Under the pieces are notes generated by a model. It searched no databases. It was given only the letters and a program-made list of their open reading frames with translations, and had not been told where the DNA came from. Below, piece after piece: positions 57,401 to 62,260 of a DNA stretch of 64,000 nt. The stretch lies in contig JAKZAP010000011.1 in assembly GCA_023053575.1 (NCBI GenBank), positions 5,146,001 to 5,210,000 on the forward strand, read 5' to 3'. This DNA is from Branchinecta lynchi. Taxonomy: Eukaryota; Arthropoda; Branchiopoda; Anostraca; Branchinectidae. Position numbers and translations under genes: made by a program. Position 1 is the stretch's first letter. Every line of letters begins with the position of its first letter.

Positions 57401-58515
57401 AATCTGATGCTCAAGTTCGAAGAACAAGCTATTTACTGGTGTATTGCACCATGGATATTCAGTCCTTGGTATCAATAAATTCGTTCTAGGAAAGTTCAGC
57501 TACTTTTGTAAACCTGAATTTCCATGCCATTATTAATATGATAATAAAAGCTAGCTAGGAAAAAGCCGCAGGCCTTATTAAATTAGGAATTCTTTCCTGA
57601 ATACTGTGGTATATTTGAAATATTTTTGTCAGCTGTTTTAGACCGAAAAAAAATGAAAAAAATATGATGAATTCCCAGCAATTAATTTTTCATACGAAAA
57701 AATTGGCAAATTGGCACTACTGCTGGTAGGGCTTTTTGTGGCTACCCTATCCTAGGTCATTCAAGGTTTCCTCGTCAACAGTTAGGACCTTGTTAGATCT
57801 GCACTGAGATTTCCTTTCAACATGTTTAAGCAAGGCAGAGGCAAGGTTCGAGGTTGGATACCCCTCATGTACAGTAGAGGTATGCTTATTTGAACACTTT
57901 TTTTAACTGTTCCACTACCTTGGCTTTCTTACTTGCATATAAAAAAAGTAAAACGGAAAAGAAAAATAACAAACTTGATATCAGCTGATATCACCTGATA
58001 ACAGCCAACTATTTCAGGGTTATCCTGGCACAAACTTGAAGCAGAAATTCAATTAAATTTCTTTGATTTTGAATTTATTAAAAAGGTCCTTCCTCTTTTG
58101 AAGGCATCTGATACTTCGGACCGCCATCTTCTCCATTCAAGGTGCATTCCTCCCGGCAAACTTTTCAAATTATAAAAAACAAAACAGAGGTGTCAGCTGA
58201 GTGACTTTCATAGGTGAATGGTGAATTAGCAAAATATTCAAAAAGTGACAAAAGCGTGAGTGATTATTACTAGTATTTATAGGAGAAATGCCTGGATTGG
58301 GTTTTAGTTTTGTCTTTGGCGGTCGTTCACTGTTAGCCTAGCAAACGTTCACATCAGTTCACATAAGCATACCTCTAGCCTACTGTTCTTGTAGGTTGGG
58401 TACCTATTAGATTGGTGTAAAGGGTCCAGCTTTATCAATTCTTAACAATTAGCTTGGAATAATAGATCTATCAAACTGTAACAGTCAAATAATAGCCTTA
58501 CCCAGTGTTAATCAT
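24342..58515 (-). CDS. HSDL2: HSDL2, hydroxysteroid dehydrogenase-like 2 (SDR plus SCP2), complete, 8 exons
   Basis: HSDL2 is a peroxisomal (and mitochondrial) short-chain dehydrogenase/reductase linked to lipid metabolism; its substrate is not firmly known. Minus-strand exons are 58515-58502, 52995-52832, 49364-49151, 47945-47740, 45070-44870, 42179-41949, 28777-28652 and 24454-24342. All have GT-AG introns and phases that join into 1269 bases, 422 codons plus stop; human HSDL2 is 418. The cofactor motif TGASRGIG is at residues 15-22, K41 and D73 are at expected cofactor positions, NNAS is at 99-102, and the catalytic YTMAK has Y167 and K171. A family-specific block NLSPPLNLNPVWF precedes the catalytic site. 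PDFFLDE follows the SDR domain, and an SCP2 lipid-binding domain fills roughly the last 110 residues. The C-terminal AKL is a classical PTS1 peroxisomal signal. Introns are about 5.5, 3.5, 1.2, 2.7, 2.7, 13.2 and 4.2 kb. All key residues are intact. I see no canonical AATAAA in the first 300 bases after the stop. Confidence 0.96.
25090..25459. mobile_element. 370-bp TTAA-flanked MITE (piggyBac-like), copy 1
   Basis: TTAA at 25086-25089 and 25460-25463, with ends AGGACCTG and CAGGGGTCCT-like. The same sequence, split, occurs at 38612-38740 plus 41739-41926. A further GGGGTCCTTTAAAGGA fragment is at 25893. Lies in HSDL2 intron 7; non-coding. Confidence 0.75.
25464..26003. other. HSDL2 intron 7 non-coding stretch
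   Basis: AT-rich unique DNA; only the GGGGTCCTTTAAAGGA fragment at about 25893 is recognised. Confidence 0.4.
26004..26290 (+). repeat. Family A repeat, copy 5, end module
   Basis: Runs from CACCATCGTGTTCGGCATG to TTTTGGGATCCCAAAA. It is the first part of a direct duplication with 27889-28188. Confidence 0.85.
26004..26499 (+). repeat. direct duplication, left copy
   Basis: About 496 bases are nearly identical to 27889-28389. They cover the family A end module and the following unique sequence ACTAGTAACGCGGGCATACG ... AACAGTAACGATCGTAAAT. Because unique flank is included, this is a copy of a locus and not two independent insertions. Confidence 0.88.
26498..26659. repeat. 162-bp interspersed repeat, copy 1
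   Basis: From TTTATATGTTCGTGTGAGTG to CCCTATGACATAAGAA it appears identical to 38211-38372. Its left border coincides with the end of the direct duplication. No inverted ends. Confidence 0.8.
26745..26815 (-). ncRNA. tRNA-like sequence, probably a SINE head or tRNA pseudogene
   Basis: On the minus strand there is a B-box-like GCGTTCGATTCC, TACTCCCGGCA at the 3' end and GGCCGTGTTGACTAACACA at the 5' end. An acceptor stem and full cloverleaf do not form cleanly. A T-rich tail follows. I read it as tRNA-derived, not a working tRNA. Confidence 0.4.
27056..28188 (+). repeat. Family A repeat, copy 6, complete, 4 units
   Basis: Start module AACAAGACCAAAGGTTTC. Units are marked by the CTAATCAACT landmark at about 27386, 27523, 27659 and 27796 (137-bp spacing). 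End module has the GACGGACGGACAGACGGA tract and TTTTGGGATCCCAAAA. Confidence 0.9.
27889..28389 (+). repeat. direct duplication, right copy
   Basis: Partner of 26004-26499. The right copy carries one more GACGGAC repeat in its tract and lacks a few bases before TAATAACAATAACAGTAACG. In this copy the family A end is joined to its full element, so this is the likely parent. Confidence 0.88.
28652..28777 (-). CDS. HSDL2: HSDL2 coding exon 7 (SCP2 domain)
   Basis: The acceptor is CGTTTTGCAG|GCAGCG and the donor TTTGCAG|GTTAGT. It codes WYLDLKNGSGSVGKGTHDAS followed by DVTFTMDSKDFVSMFAG, the strand-rich centre of the SCP2 fold. Confidence 0.94.
28929..30337 (+). repeat. Family A repeat, copy 7, complete, 6 units
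   Basis: The start module is followed by units whose CTAATCAACT landmark falls at about 29271, 29408, 29543, 29680, 29817 and 29954, that is 137, 135, 137, 137 and 137 bases apart. Each unit carries TTTCCGGTTTGGGCCGGATT-like and GAACTACTTGTCCG-like sequence. The end module and terminal TTTTGGGATCCCAAAA are present. It begins about 150 bases from HSDL2 exon 7. Confidence 0.92.
30338..31124. other. HSDL2 intron 6 non-coding stretch
   Basis: Unique sequence without coding or repeat signal that I can support. Confidence 0.4.
31125..31410 (-). repeat. Family B repeat fragment
   Basis: Contains CACCAAGTTTCATCTCGATC, TTTCCCAAGATTTCCGGTT and ACCGGATCCGGTCCGG, matching internal family B sequence in minus orientation. 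Confidence 0.65.
31769..32548 (+). repeat. Family A repeat, copy 8, about 3 units
   Basis: The start is slightly truncated (AAAGGTTTCGATGGGATCCC). Units at about 31897, 32033 and 32170 are 136-137 bases apart. The end has CAGACGGACAGACGGACAAC and TTTTGGGATCCCAAAA. Confidence 0.88.
32549..33952. other. HSDL2 intron 6 non-coding stretch
   Basis: A frame of 155 codons (33569-34036) has no recognised domain and runs across an element border, so I do not call it. No other signal. Confidence 0.4.
33953..34954. mobile_element. 1002-bp TTA-flanked element with nested hAT MITE
   Basis: Ends AGCATTGTCCAAATAGGTG and CACCTATTTGGACAATGCT are exact over 19 bases, flanked by TTA (33950-33952 and 34955-34957), Harbinger style. 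Without the nested MITE it is about 547 bases. Non-coding. Confidence 0.87.
34262..34708. mobile_element. 447-bp hAT-like MITE rich in GGATTCGAATCCG
   Basis: Ends CAGAGATGGTCGAATCC and GGATTCGCCCATCTCTG, flanked by the 8-bp direct repeat GGACCAAT (34254-34261 and 34709-34716). Both subterminal parts are arrays of GATTCGAATCC/GAATCCGAATCC, possible transposase-binding repeats. Confidence 0.9.
35328..36221 (+). CDS. seven-transmembrane receptor-like protein, intronless, nested in HSDL2 intron 6
   Basis: This is an uninterrupted ORF of 297 codons. The first in-frame ATG is 35328; the open frame extends upstream but has only non-ATG codons. An acceptor-like TTTCCAG ends 2 bases before the ATG, so a 5'UTR intron is possible. 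Hydrophobic segments lie at about residues 14-36, 47-72, 82-113, 123-146, 187-200, 226-247 and 260-285, giving seven. C82 near the start of segment 3 and C156 in the long second outer loop could form the usual GPCR disulfide. There is no clear DRY or NPxxY; the ends of helices 3 and 7 read NLIEMGFAVKL and FYLFLVPQFRVLYRK. Protein-length coding in transposon-rich DNA argues that it is or recently was functional. I do not recognise the subfamily; an orphan or chemosensory receptor is a guess. It is antisense to HSDL2. Confidence 0.7.
   Translation: MSDVAEIRVPFNVYPCVLVVMLCLVILTQSLLLFALKKVKFPNTGLRAAMIVQCCANLIFHFTNCLNIVSSLLMIDHPPWYCFYLAAFSTCGAGLMNSVQSFVAVVNLIEMGFAVKLKDWRKPKLLLVSLFWGLLINTTYFMTVINFRGLVMYRFCNFQTLMETAAVRTGDRLTSDRLNSFYASFPQMLNILLAVIILKVQNTYFRRLQPNQAWVVPSPSVVGIGRPLMVIAIFISGLSIVCLNLGVRGIRMLPAEDTVFAMPVFIYAWLSSGTVLSGSFYLFLVPQFRVLYRKLLF
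36222..36620. other. T-rich imperfect tandem repeat after the receptor gene
   Basis: From about 36365 to 36515 two imperfect copies of TTTGTTG-GTGAT-TTTTTCTG with TTTTTTCTACT occur, about 75 bases apart. Probably the 3'UTR or downstream flank of the receptor-like gene. No AATAAA is seen. Confidence 0.4.
36640..37265 (-). repeat. degraded family B segment
   Basis: Recurring ATC..GAATCC, AAGTTTTATCCTCCTAGC and a weak GACGGTCGGTACACGGCACTT end in minus orientation. Strongly diverged from the complete copy. Confidence 0.45.
37441..38140 (+). pseudogene. reverse transcriptase relic, interrupted by a hammerhead-like insertion
   Basis: Conceptual reading VGQCGILSPLLYNLYVVDLN, then VMLTTWLF-like decay of the YADD region, to about 37620. 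After about 180 inserted bases it resumes with SNRYLGFTVASFLSDDLHVK and SFLFRAYCGPWPTFF to about 38110. Stops and frameshifts are frequent. The order of motifs (GILSP, catalytic region, YLG, RAYC) is that of a non-LTR element. The insert at about 37680-37775 carries the dispersed CTGACGAGGACCCTTGCC motif. Confidence 0.7.
38211..38372. repeat. 162-bp interspersed repeat, copy 2
   Basis: Appears identical to 26498-26659, 12 kb away. Confidence 0.8.
38389..38590 (-). pseudogene. reverse transcriptase fragment
   Basis: On the minus strand: LWNTCSDISLSFDESKSGVV, then a loop and SLIYLGPPIGFDVNK, the region between the catalytic aspartates and the thumb of a non-LTR reverse transcriptase. No flanking domains on either side, so a fragment distinct from the next one. 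Confidence 0.6.
38741..41738 (-). pseudogene. non-LTR reverse transcriptase relic split by family B
   Basis: Minus strand, first part 41738-41566: LADNFRSSLETNVASLNQSL, then IGLSVNASKCQYV and a stop. Second part 39265-38854: RWLGVTIGQTMRKVCEEAVK, then GLGELYTAFCAPYVNFLAGL and RSTYFRYLRFLLYLPRR. With the family B element and one TTTT removed the join reads VTEENRWLGVTIG, in frame. It ends in a (TTCA)n tail at 38745-38762. The upstream palm, endonuclease and ORF1 are absent. Confidence 0.82.
39270..41561 (+). mobile_element. Family B element, complete 2292-bp reference copy
   Basis: Begins with the hairpin TATGGCACTTG-agcttact-CAAGTGCCATA, then GATTGTAATTTCTGTCCGTC and a CGGTCTGTCGGTCCC tract. 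It proceeds through repeated ATGAAACTTG, GGACCGGATCCGG and G-run modules. It ends CAAGTGCCATATGAGCTCGTAGCTCTTG. TTTT flanks both sides (39266-39269, 41562-41565). The empty site is known because it splits a reverse transcriptase. No protein coding; all frames are short and of biased composition. Confidence 0.82.
41949..41949 (-). other. HSDL2 exon 6 splice donor next to a transposon end
   Basis: The 5' splice site of intron 6 begins at 41948. The TTAA duplication of the piggyBac-like MITE starts at 41930, so only 18 bases of original intron remain at this border. Confidence 0.75.
41949..42179 (-). CDS. HSDL2: HSDL2 coding exon 6 (linker and start of SCP2 domain)
   Basis: The acceptor is GTTTAACAG|GCCACTC and the donor TTGAAAG|GTATGC. 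PDFFLDEVSPKTITKHMEQF ends the SDR part. A low-conservation linker follows, then GEVQRVFDAVVKIIDADIVE, the first SCP2 helix, and AVYSFNLKG. A MITE end (TTAA) lies 18 bases past the donor. Confidence 0.94.
42595..42800 (+). repeat. ~200-bp interspersed repeat
   Basis: AAAGTTTAACCGAAAAGGGC, then CATCACTTATTGACTTAAAT, CCGCTATTCACGAATAGTCA and ATGCACTTGTACCTG. It matches 3895-4080 (plus) and 10960-11195 (minus). Confidence 0.65.
42953..43370. mobile_element. MITE with GAGGCGTATTCTCGCCG-type ends, copy 2
   Basis: Ends AGGCGTATTCTCGCCGC and GGCGAGAATACGCCT. Interior colinear with 3356-3774 with many substitutions, so an old pair. In HSDL2 intron 5. Confidence 0.75.
43762..44765 (-). repeat. Family B variant with an internal ~130-bp tandem array
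   Basis: Opens CAAGAGCTAGAAGCTCATATGG, the reversed family B right end. From about 43850 to 44345 four imperfect units repeat GGTTAAGATGCGCACTTTAA, AGCAAAATCCTT and ATCATGAAAATG. From 44390 on it rejoins ordinary family B sequence (AAGTTTCATTGTCCTAGCAC). The family B hairpin end is missing. Confidence 0.7.
44870..45070 (-). CDS. HSDL2: HSDL2 coding exon 5
   Basis: The acceptor is TATTCTAG|GTATTATC and the donor CAGCCTG|GTAAGT. It codes AAMEMLGGGKEVAASCRKPE, then IMADAAYVMVTRNSRSYTGN and FAIDEEVLKEVGVTDLDQYA, the end of the SDR domain. Confidence 0.95.
45442..46048 (+). repeat. Family A repeat, copy 9
   Basis: Start module AACAAGACCAAAGGTGTC, about two units (landmark near 45708 and 45830), and a shortened end with CAGACGGACAAC and TTTTGGGATCCCAAAG. 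Paired tail-to-tail with copy 10. Confidence 0.82.
46240..47067 (-). repeat. Family A repeat, copy 10, lacking its end module
   Basis: Minus strand: AACAAGACCAAAGGTTTCG at 47067, then about four units with ATCTAATCAACTTC or ATCTATTCAACTTC. It ends near 46240 at ATTATGA-like unit sequence without the GACGGAC tract. Confidence 0.82.
47310..47344 (-). ncRNA. hammerhead-ribozyme-like core, left arm
   Basis: Reverse-strand copy of the same core (GATATTTCGGCCCTTCTTGG in plus reading), inverted relative to 47630-47665. Confidence 0.45.
47630..47665 (+). ncRNA. hammerhead-ribozyme-like core, right arm
   Basis: CTGACGA 47630-47636, stem II hairpin 47637-47657 (GGACCC/GGGCC with one bulged A), GAAA 47658-47661, TATC 47662-47665. 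Stem III would be extremely short and stem I pairing is not obvious, so catalytic activity is uncertain. Confidence 0.45.
47740..47945 (-). CDS. HSDL2: HSDL2 coding exon 4 (catalytic YxxxK)
   Basis: The acceptor is TTTTTTCCAG|TTCCCAG and the donor AAAACTG|GTAAAT. It holds the catalytic tyrosine and lysine (AYTMAKYGMS) and ends in NALWPKT. The donor is only 5 bases from one copy of a 17-bp target duplication made by an inserted element. Confidence 0.95.
48403..48820. mobile_element. 418-bp MITE with ATACCATGGTATCTG ends, copy 2
   Basis: AGTTGTGTTTTTGCTGATACC at the left mirrors ATATCAGCAAAAACGCAACT at the right. Flanked by AAC (48400-48402 and 48821-48823). TGGTATCTG-TACCAC phrases recur internally. 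In HSDL2 intron 3; non-coding. Confidence 0.82.
48824..49150. other. HSDL2 intron 3 non-coding stretch
   Basis: Unique sequence with nothing recognised. Confidence 0.4.
49151..49364 (-). CDS. HSDL2: HSDL2 coding exon 3 (NNAS motif)
   Basis: The acceptor is CTTTCTTCAG|TTGAAGA and the donor CTCGT|GTAAGT. The exon codes GGKCLPCIVDVRDE, then FGKIDVLVNNASAISLTGT and NARGTYL, the central strands of the SDR fold. Confidence 0.95.
49570..50342 (+). pseudogene. non-LTR retrotransposon ORF1 (gag-like, three zinc knuckles)
   Basis: An open frame to 50342 carries CFKCQGFSHVEKDC, CARCGGDHVSSKSNPC and CVHCGSSAHPSYSFSC, three CCHC knuckles as in Jockey/I-type ORF1 proteins. No ATG opens the frame; 49617 is only a TTG, so the 5' end is truncated or mutated. 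In HSDL2 intron 2. Confidence 0.82.
50343..52024 (+). pseudogene. non-LTR retrotransposon ORF2: reverse transcriptase, endonuclease deleted
   Basis: The ORF2 frame is open from ORF1's end but lacks any endonuclease. It begins VYNKFSVLSQFLTPENLRAN, has one in-frame TGA at 50537-50539, then runs open to 52024. Motifs: LGTITPIPKSGKRNLF, SYRPITRGSIFGKLFE, ENQVGFKKGMGCDHA, LLIDIKAFDNLSHSS, RGVRQGGIFSPYIFN and SYLAYADDIILLSK with the catalytic YADD, then VTYLGIPYASSAKVSQ. The 'IDIKAFDNLSH' first aspartate is intact. Only one stop in 1.7 kb suggests a recent insertion. The AP endonuclease must have been lost by an internal deletion near 50345-50400. Confidence 0.87.
52025..52195 (+). mobile_element. 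3' end of the same non-LTR element
   Basis: Short 3'UTR with GAGGAAAATAAATGAATAAA, closing in an (AAATA)n tail at 52168-52192. Similar reversed tails at 6990 and 11985 suggest related 3' ends. Confidence 0.7.
52416..52748. mobile_element. 333-bp inverted-repeat element
   Basis: GGTTGGAACACACTCTTGAG with GTGCTCCACCCTT at the left is mirrored by AGGGTGAAACACGCTCTCTG with TTACAACC at the right (imperfect). TAGTTACTA phrases recur internally. A related fragment is at 7262-7350. It ends 84 bases before HSDL2 exon 2. Confidence 0.55.
52832..52995 (-). CDS. HSDL2: HSDL2 coding exon 2 (cofactor-binding motif)
   Basis: The acceptor is TCATTTTAG|GAAACTT and the donor AAAGAAA|GTTAGT. The exon carries TGASRGIGKAIALKVARDGA, the Rossmann glycine motif, and ANVVIAAKTAEPHPKLPGTI, a stretch typical of HSDL2. 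An in-frame TAG two bases beyond the donor confirms that the reading frame leaves here. Confidence 0.95.
53220..54045 (+). pseudogene. retrotransposon RNase H and zinc-knuckle C-terminus, decayed
   Basis: LQIYTDGSVRDGQVALAAVV, VLKIEIEAINEELKVV and VIFPDSKSALQRVKR give the D-E-D residues of RNase H. After frameshifts, RAKTNALITRKNKFDWERRH and SCRLCQTTQESLRHLFFDC give the terminal CCHC-type segment of I/Jockey-like elements. Several stops. No reverse transcriptase upstream. In HSDL2 intron 1; a (TAGA)n run follows at 54046. Confidence 0.78.
54046..56725. other. HSDL2 intron 1 non-coding stretch
   Basis: (GATA)n at 54046 with a possible reversed retroposon tail to 54190, and a C22 run near 54676. 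A single TATAGTAGAGGTATGCTTATT end (about 55418) of the pogo-like MITE family lacks a partner. No gene is visible. Confidence 0.45.
56727..56957. mobile_element. 231-bp pogo/Tc1-like MITE, copy 1
   Basis: TACAGTAGAGGTATGCTTAT at the left and ATAAGCATACCTATACTGTA at the right, imperfect by one TA insertion. TA at both ends fits Tc1/mariner target duplication. Non-coding. Confidence 0.65.
57873..58386. mobile_element. ~514-bp pogo/Tc1-like MITE, copy 2
   Basis: TACAGTAGAGGTATGCTTAT at the left; CATAAGCATACCTCTA-GCC-TACTGT at the right. GTTCACATCAGTTCACATAAG suggests small subterminal repeats. Lies 116 bases inside HSDL2 intron 1. Confidence 0.6.
58502..58515 (-). CDS. HSDL2: HSDL2 coding exon 1 (14 coding bases)
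   Basis: The coding part is only ATG ATT AAC ACT GG before GTAAGG. It reads M-I-N-T-G and joins exon 2 to give MINTGKLAGKTVFITG, the expected HSDL2 N-terminus. A pyrimidine-rich stretch and a CAG precede the ATG, so it may also be an internal exon with 5'UTR upstream. The exon is far too short for ORF calling and was found by phase and family sequence. Confidence 0.85.
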
Positions 58516-60000
58516 TTTCTGAAATTGTGAACTGGCCTAAATTTTCAATTTTCTAAATTGTTCTATCCGGCAAAACAAAGAAGGAATCAGTGTTTCCACT
58601 GTACGACGGCACGTCAGTAAAAAAATCTGTAAAATCCGACGATCGAGAACGAGAAATCCGTGAAAAACGGTCAGATATCCGTCAAAAAAATCGGTAAGCA
58701 GTAATACATGGCAGGGTCGCCATCGGTAGTACAATTGTACTCTTTTTAGTACATTTTTTCTAAAGTAGTGAATTGGTAGTACATTTGATAAAAGTAGTAC
58801 TTTTGCAGTACATTTTAAGAAAAATAACCTTTTTGTCTAAGGTGATGTGGGGCTAGCTGTATTTCAATCATTTTATCTGAAACATTTGATCTGATTAATT
58901 TAATCTTAATCTTTGTGAGCTGGTTCAGTCAATATTTGTTAGTGCAAAATGGATACCAGAGCTGAATATTTTATTATAGCTATATTTCGAACCTTCTCAG
59001 CAAGGGTCCCGGTGTCATTAATTCTTGAAAATGCTAGCGCTTTTCTCCAAATCTCGTCTTCGGGTCTTAGAACTGTCATGAAATGCAACATTACACGTTT
59101 GCACACATTAATAAATACATTTTTGATCCCTTGTCTCCTTAATAATGGTCGGCTCCCTGATCTGCCTGCCAAGTTTCATTGTCCTAGCACATCTGGAAGT
59201 ACCTTAACTTGAAAAAGTGTGACAAAAAAACGGACCGAACGACAGACCGACAGACGGAATTACGATCGGTACATGGCACTTGAGCCAGAGGTTGCAAGTG
59301 CCATAAAAACTGGTGGCACAATCATCAAGTCCGATTTATGTTCATACCTCACTTCGCAGAATACATTTTCAACGTAAACCTCTTTAATGCCAAACTACTG
59401 AGAAACTCTGCACCGTAGGCAAAACTGTCAAAAATGTATGCTAAAATACAAAGCTTTGCACAAACACACTGTCTTCAAACTGTTCATTATAGGGCACGCT
59501 TTGATCGCCTAACTGCCTTTATGTCATTCCAGCGATTTTCTGTTATTTTTGTAAGAATCAGCTCGTTTTCTGAATGACGAGGCAACTAAGTTGATTCATC
59601 AAAGATTACTATTTGATGACTGTTCATAAAATTTTCTCTTCCTCAAATAATGAAAGGTTCAGATAATTACAGAATTTAACATTTTTCGCAAGATCTTAAA
59701 AAAACCGGAAATCCGACGGATCAAGTTATCATTCGTCAAGGACCCAATAGATCCGTTTTTGACGGACAAATCCGTCAAAGTGGAAACGATGGATGGAATA
59801 CTTTGGTGCCGAATGTCTTGATTTTGCTTTTTTAGAAATACTTCACCGTATCTGAATTTTACTCCAAATTCATCGAAAAAAAGTTGCACTAGAATGAATT
59901 TTTTGTGCAAATTATTATTTCGTTCTTTTTCTAGAGCTTACAGTCTTCTATTTTAACGGCATCTCAGGTTTTGTTTTTCTTCACAAATTTGTTTCACTCT
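58516..60000. other. HSDL2 5' flank, repeats
   Basis: CAGTGTTTCCACT (58589) and AGTGGAAAC (59779-59787) may be ends of an old element with CCGTTTTTGACGGA phrases inside. A family B end in minus orientation occupies about 59139-59305 (AAGTTTCATTGTCCTAGCAC to GCAAGTGCCATA). AGTACATTTT repeats are at 58735-58815. No promoter motif is clear. Confidence 0.4.
59139..59305 (-). repeat. Family B, solitary hairpin end
   Basis: Carries the GACAGACCGACAGACGGA tract and GGCACTTGAGCCAGAGGTTG-CAAGTGCCATA, the reversed family B start. About 167 bases only. Confidence 0.72.
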
Positions 60001-62260
60001 CAGTGTTGCCACTTATGCCGCTTTTCGCGGCATAATGCCGCGATTCTGATGAAAATGCCGCATCAAATTATTATTATGCCGCATACCGCAATTATGCCGC
60101 GAAATGGCTTTTTATACCGATTTCGTTCCCGTACTTAGTTTGCCCAACTGAAGTTCCTTGTCTTTTGTCTGGCAAAAAAACCGGAATGTCAAAGCCCCGT
60201 TGAATCACGGAAGTCAACTACTTACCTTAATTATTGACCCTAGTCGGCAGCTTGTCCCGTGGGAGACCATTGTTCTCGACACTGGGTTGAGATCGCAGGT
60301 TTGAGATTCTCTTTCTCTGCTCTTCTGGCGACATCTGTCAGTCCATATAGTGCATTTCCCCTAGATAGTTTTTTATGGCACTTGCCCTTCGGCCAAGTGC
60401 GATATAGCGATTGTAATTTCTATCCGTCAGTCGGTCTGTCGGTCCCGATTTCGCTAGTTCGGGCACTTCCAGACAAGCTAGGACGATGAAACTTAGCAGG
60501 AATATCAGGGACTGGACCAGATTAAATTAGAAATAGTCGCTTCTCCGATCCGACCATCTGGAGGGGAGTGGAAGGAGGGGGAATCCGGAAAAATTCGGAA
60601 CAATTTTAAATCCAGACCGAATCTGGTGACACTGGGGGGAGTTGGAGGGGGAAACCGGAAATCTTGGAAAACACTTAGAGTGGAGAGATCCGGATGAAAC
60701 TTGGTGGAAAGTACAAGCACAAGTCCTAGATACGTGACTGATATAACTGGAGCCAAAATGTGAGGTATTTTTAACCTTGCGAATGAGTGATCGGAATTAA
60801 ACTTCGTTCAATAAACTTCGTTAGGTACTTCCTGATGTGCTAGGATGATGAAACTTGGCAGGCAGGTCAGGGACCCAAACAGATTGGCTCGAGAATAGTG
60901 GTTTCCCCGATCCAACCATCAGAGGGGGGGGGGGGGCGTGGAGGAAGACAGAATCTGGAAAGTGAGGTATTTTTAACTTAACTTACGGACGGGGGATCGG
61001 ACCTTAATGAATTTTGGTATATAGAAAAATCTCGTGTCTCAGACACCCCATTTTAAATCTGGACCGGATCCGGTTACATTTGGGGGGAGTCCGAGTGCTG
61101 AACCAGAAATTTTTGGAAACGAATAGTGGAGGGATCGGGATGAAACTTGATAGGAAGAAAACCAATAGCCCTAATGACGTAATTGACAAACGTATTGGGG
61201 ATCTGTGGGAGGAGTTGCAGGGGTTTCCCGGTGATCACGAATTAGGATACTTCCAGATGTGCTAAGGACGATACAATTCGGCAAGCATATTAGTGATTCG
61301 ACCAAGTAGACTTAAGAACCTGACACATTGCCCTGGGAAGACTTTCCTTCCTGGATCAGACGATTTTTCGGGGAGTTGAGAGAGGGGGAATCCGGAAAAT
61401 ACTGACTTTCGTAGGTTGTAAACAAGTGGACCGGTTCAAGTGAAACTTTACGGGTGATAAGAACTAATGACCTAGATATGCACAGCATGTGTCTGAACAC
61501 CATGCGGCCGTCGTTGGGGAGTTGTGCGGGGGGGGGGGGGGGGGGGGGCGAAAACTAGGGCCGAATGGGATGCAATTTGAACAGTATCAAATTTATGCGG
61601 CCTAGATTTGTCATTTGGCGTCCAAACCGGATCCGGTCAAAGTAAGTGGACGATGAAGCGGGAACCGGAAATTTGAAGATATGCTCAGATTCGAGTTAAA
61701 CTTGAACGGACAGAAGAGATGTTAGAGATGCAAAGTTTGTGTGTCCGAGTCTTATTCGGCCGCAGTGGGGGAGTTGGAGGGGGGGGTCCCTGAAATGTTG
61801 TGGCTCTCAGAGAGGTTAAAGAAATGGAGTGATTTAAATGAAATTTTGAAAGAATAAAGATCTTATGCCTTAGATCGCATATTTTAGGGTCCTGATCGGA
61901 TCCGAGCAGGGTGGGGAGGGGTACCGGAATTTCCGGAAAAACGCTCAGATTTACTTTCTCGTTTATCAAATACTCGTAACGAGTGCCATATGAGCTCGTA
62001 GCTCTTGTTCTTATAAACAGTCGAATTTTCTGAATATCAGTTGATTTTTCCTCAAAACAGTTATTTTGTCATAAAGAAAGTTGGTGTTTCTGTAAACACA
62101 GTCAGTAAAATGACCAGCAAGTCGGTAAATATCTTGCCCCACCCCAAATATAAGAAATCAAGTCTTTTGAGAATTTTGGGCATGTCCCGAACTTTACCTC
62201 ATTTTGGTTAAAGGATACCACGAAAATGCCACTGTTTGATCCGGTCGAGTGGCAACACTG
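60001..62260. mobile_element. element with CAGTGTTGCCACT ends, split by family B
   Basis: CAGTGTTGCCACT at 60001-60013 and AGTGGCAACACTG at 62248-62260 match exactly. hAT-like terminus; no convincing 8-bp duplication. ATGCCGC repeats follow the left end. Without family B it is about 626 bases. Confidence 0.6.
60374..62007 (+). repeat. Family B element, second near-complete copy, 1634 bp
   Basis: Starts TATGGCACTTGCCCTTCGGC-CAAGTGC, then CTATCCGTCAGTCGGTCTGT. It ends AGTGCCATATGAGCTCGTAG-CTCTTG. Shorter than 39270-41561 by loss of internal modules. G20 run near 61530. T-rich target. Confidence 0.8.
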
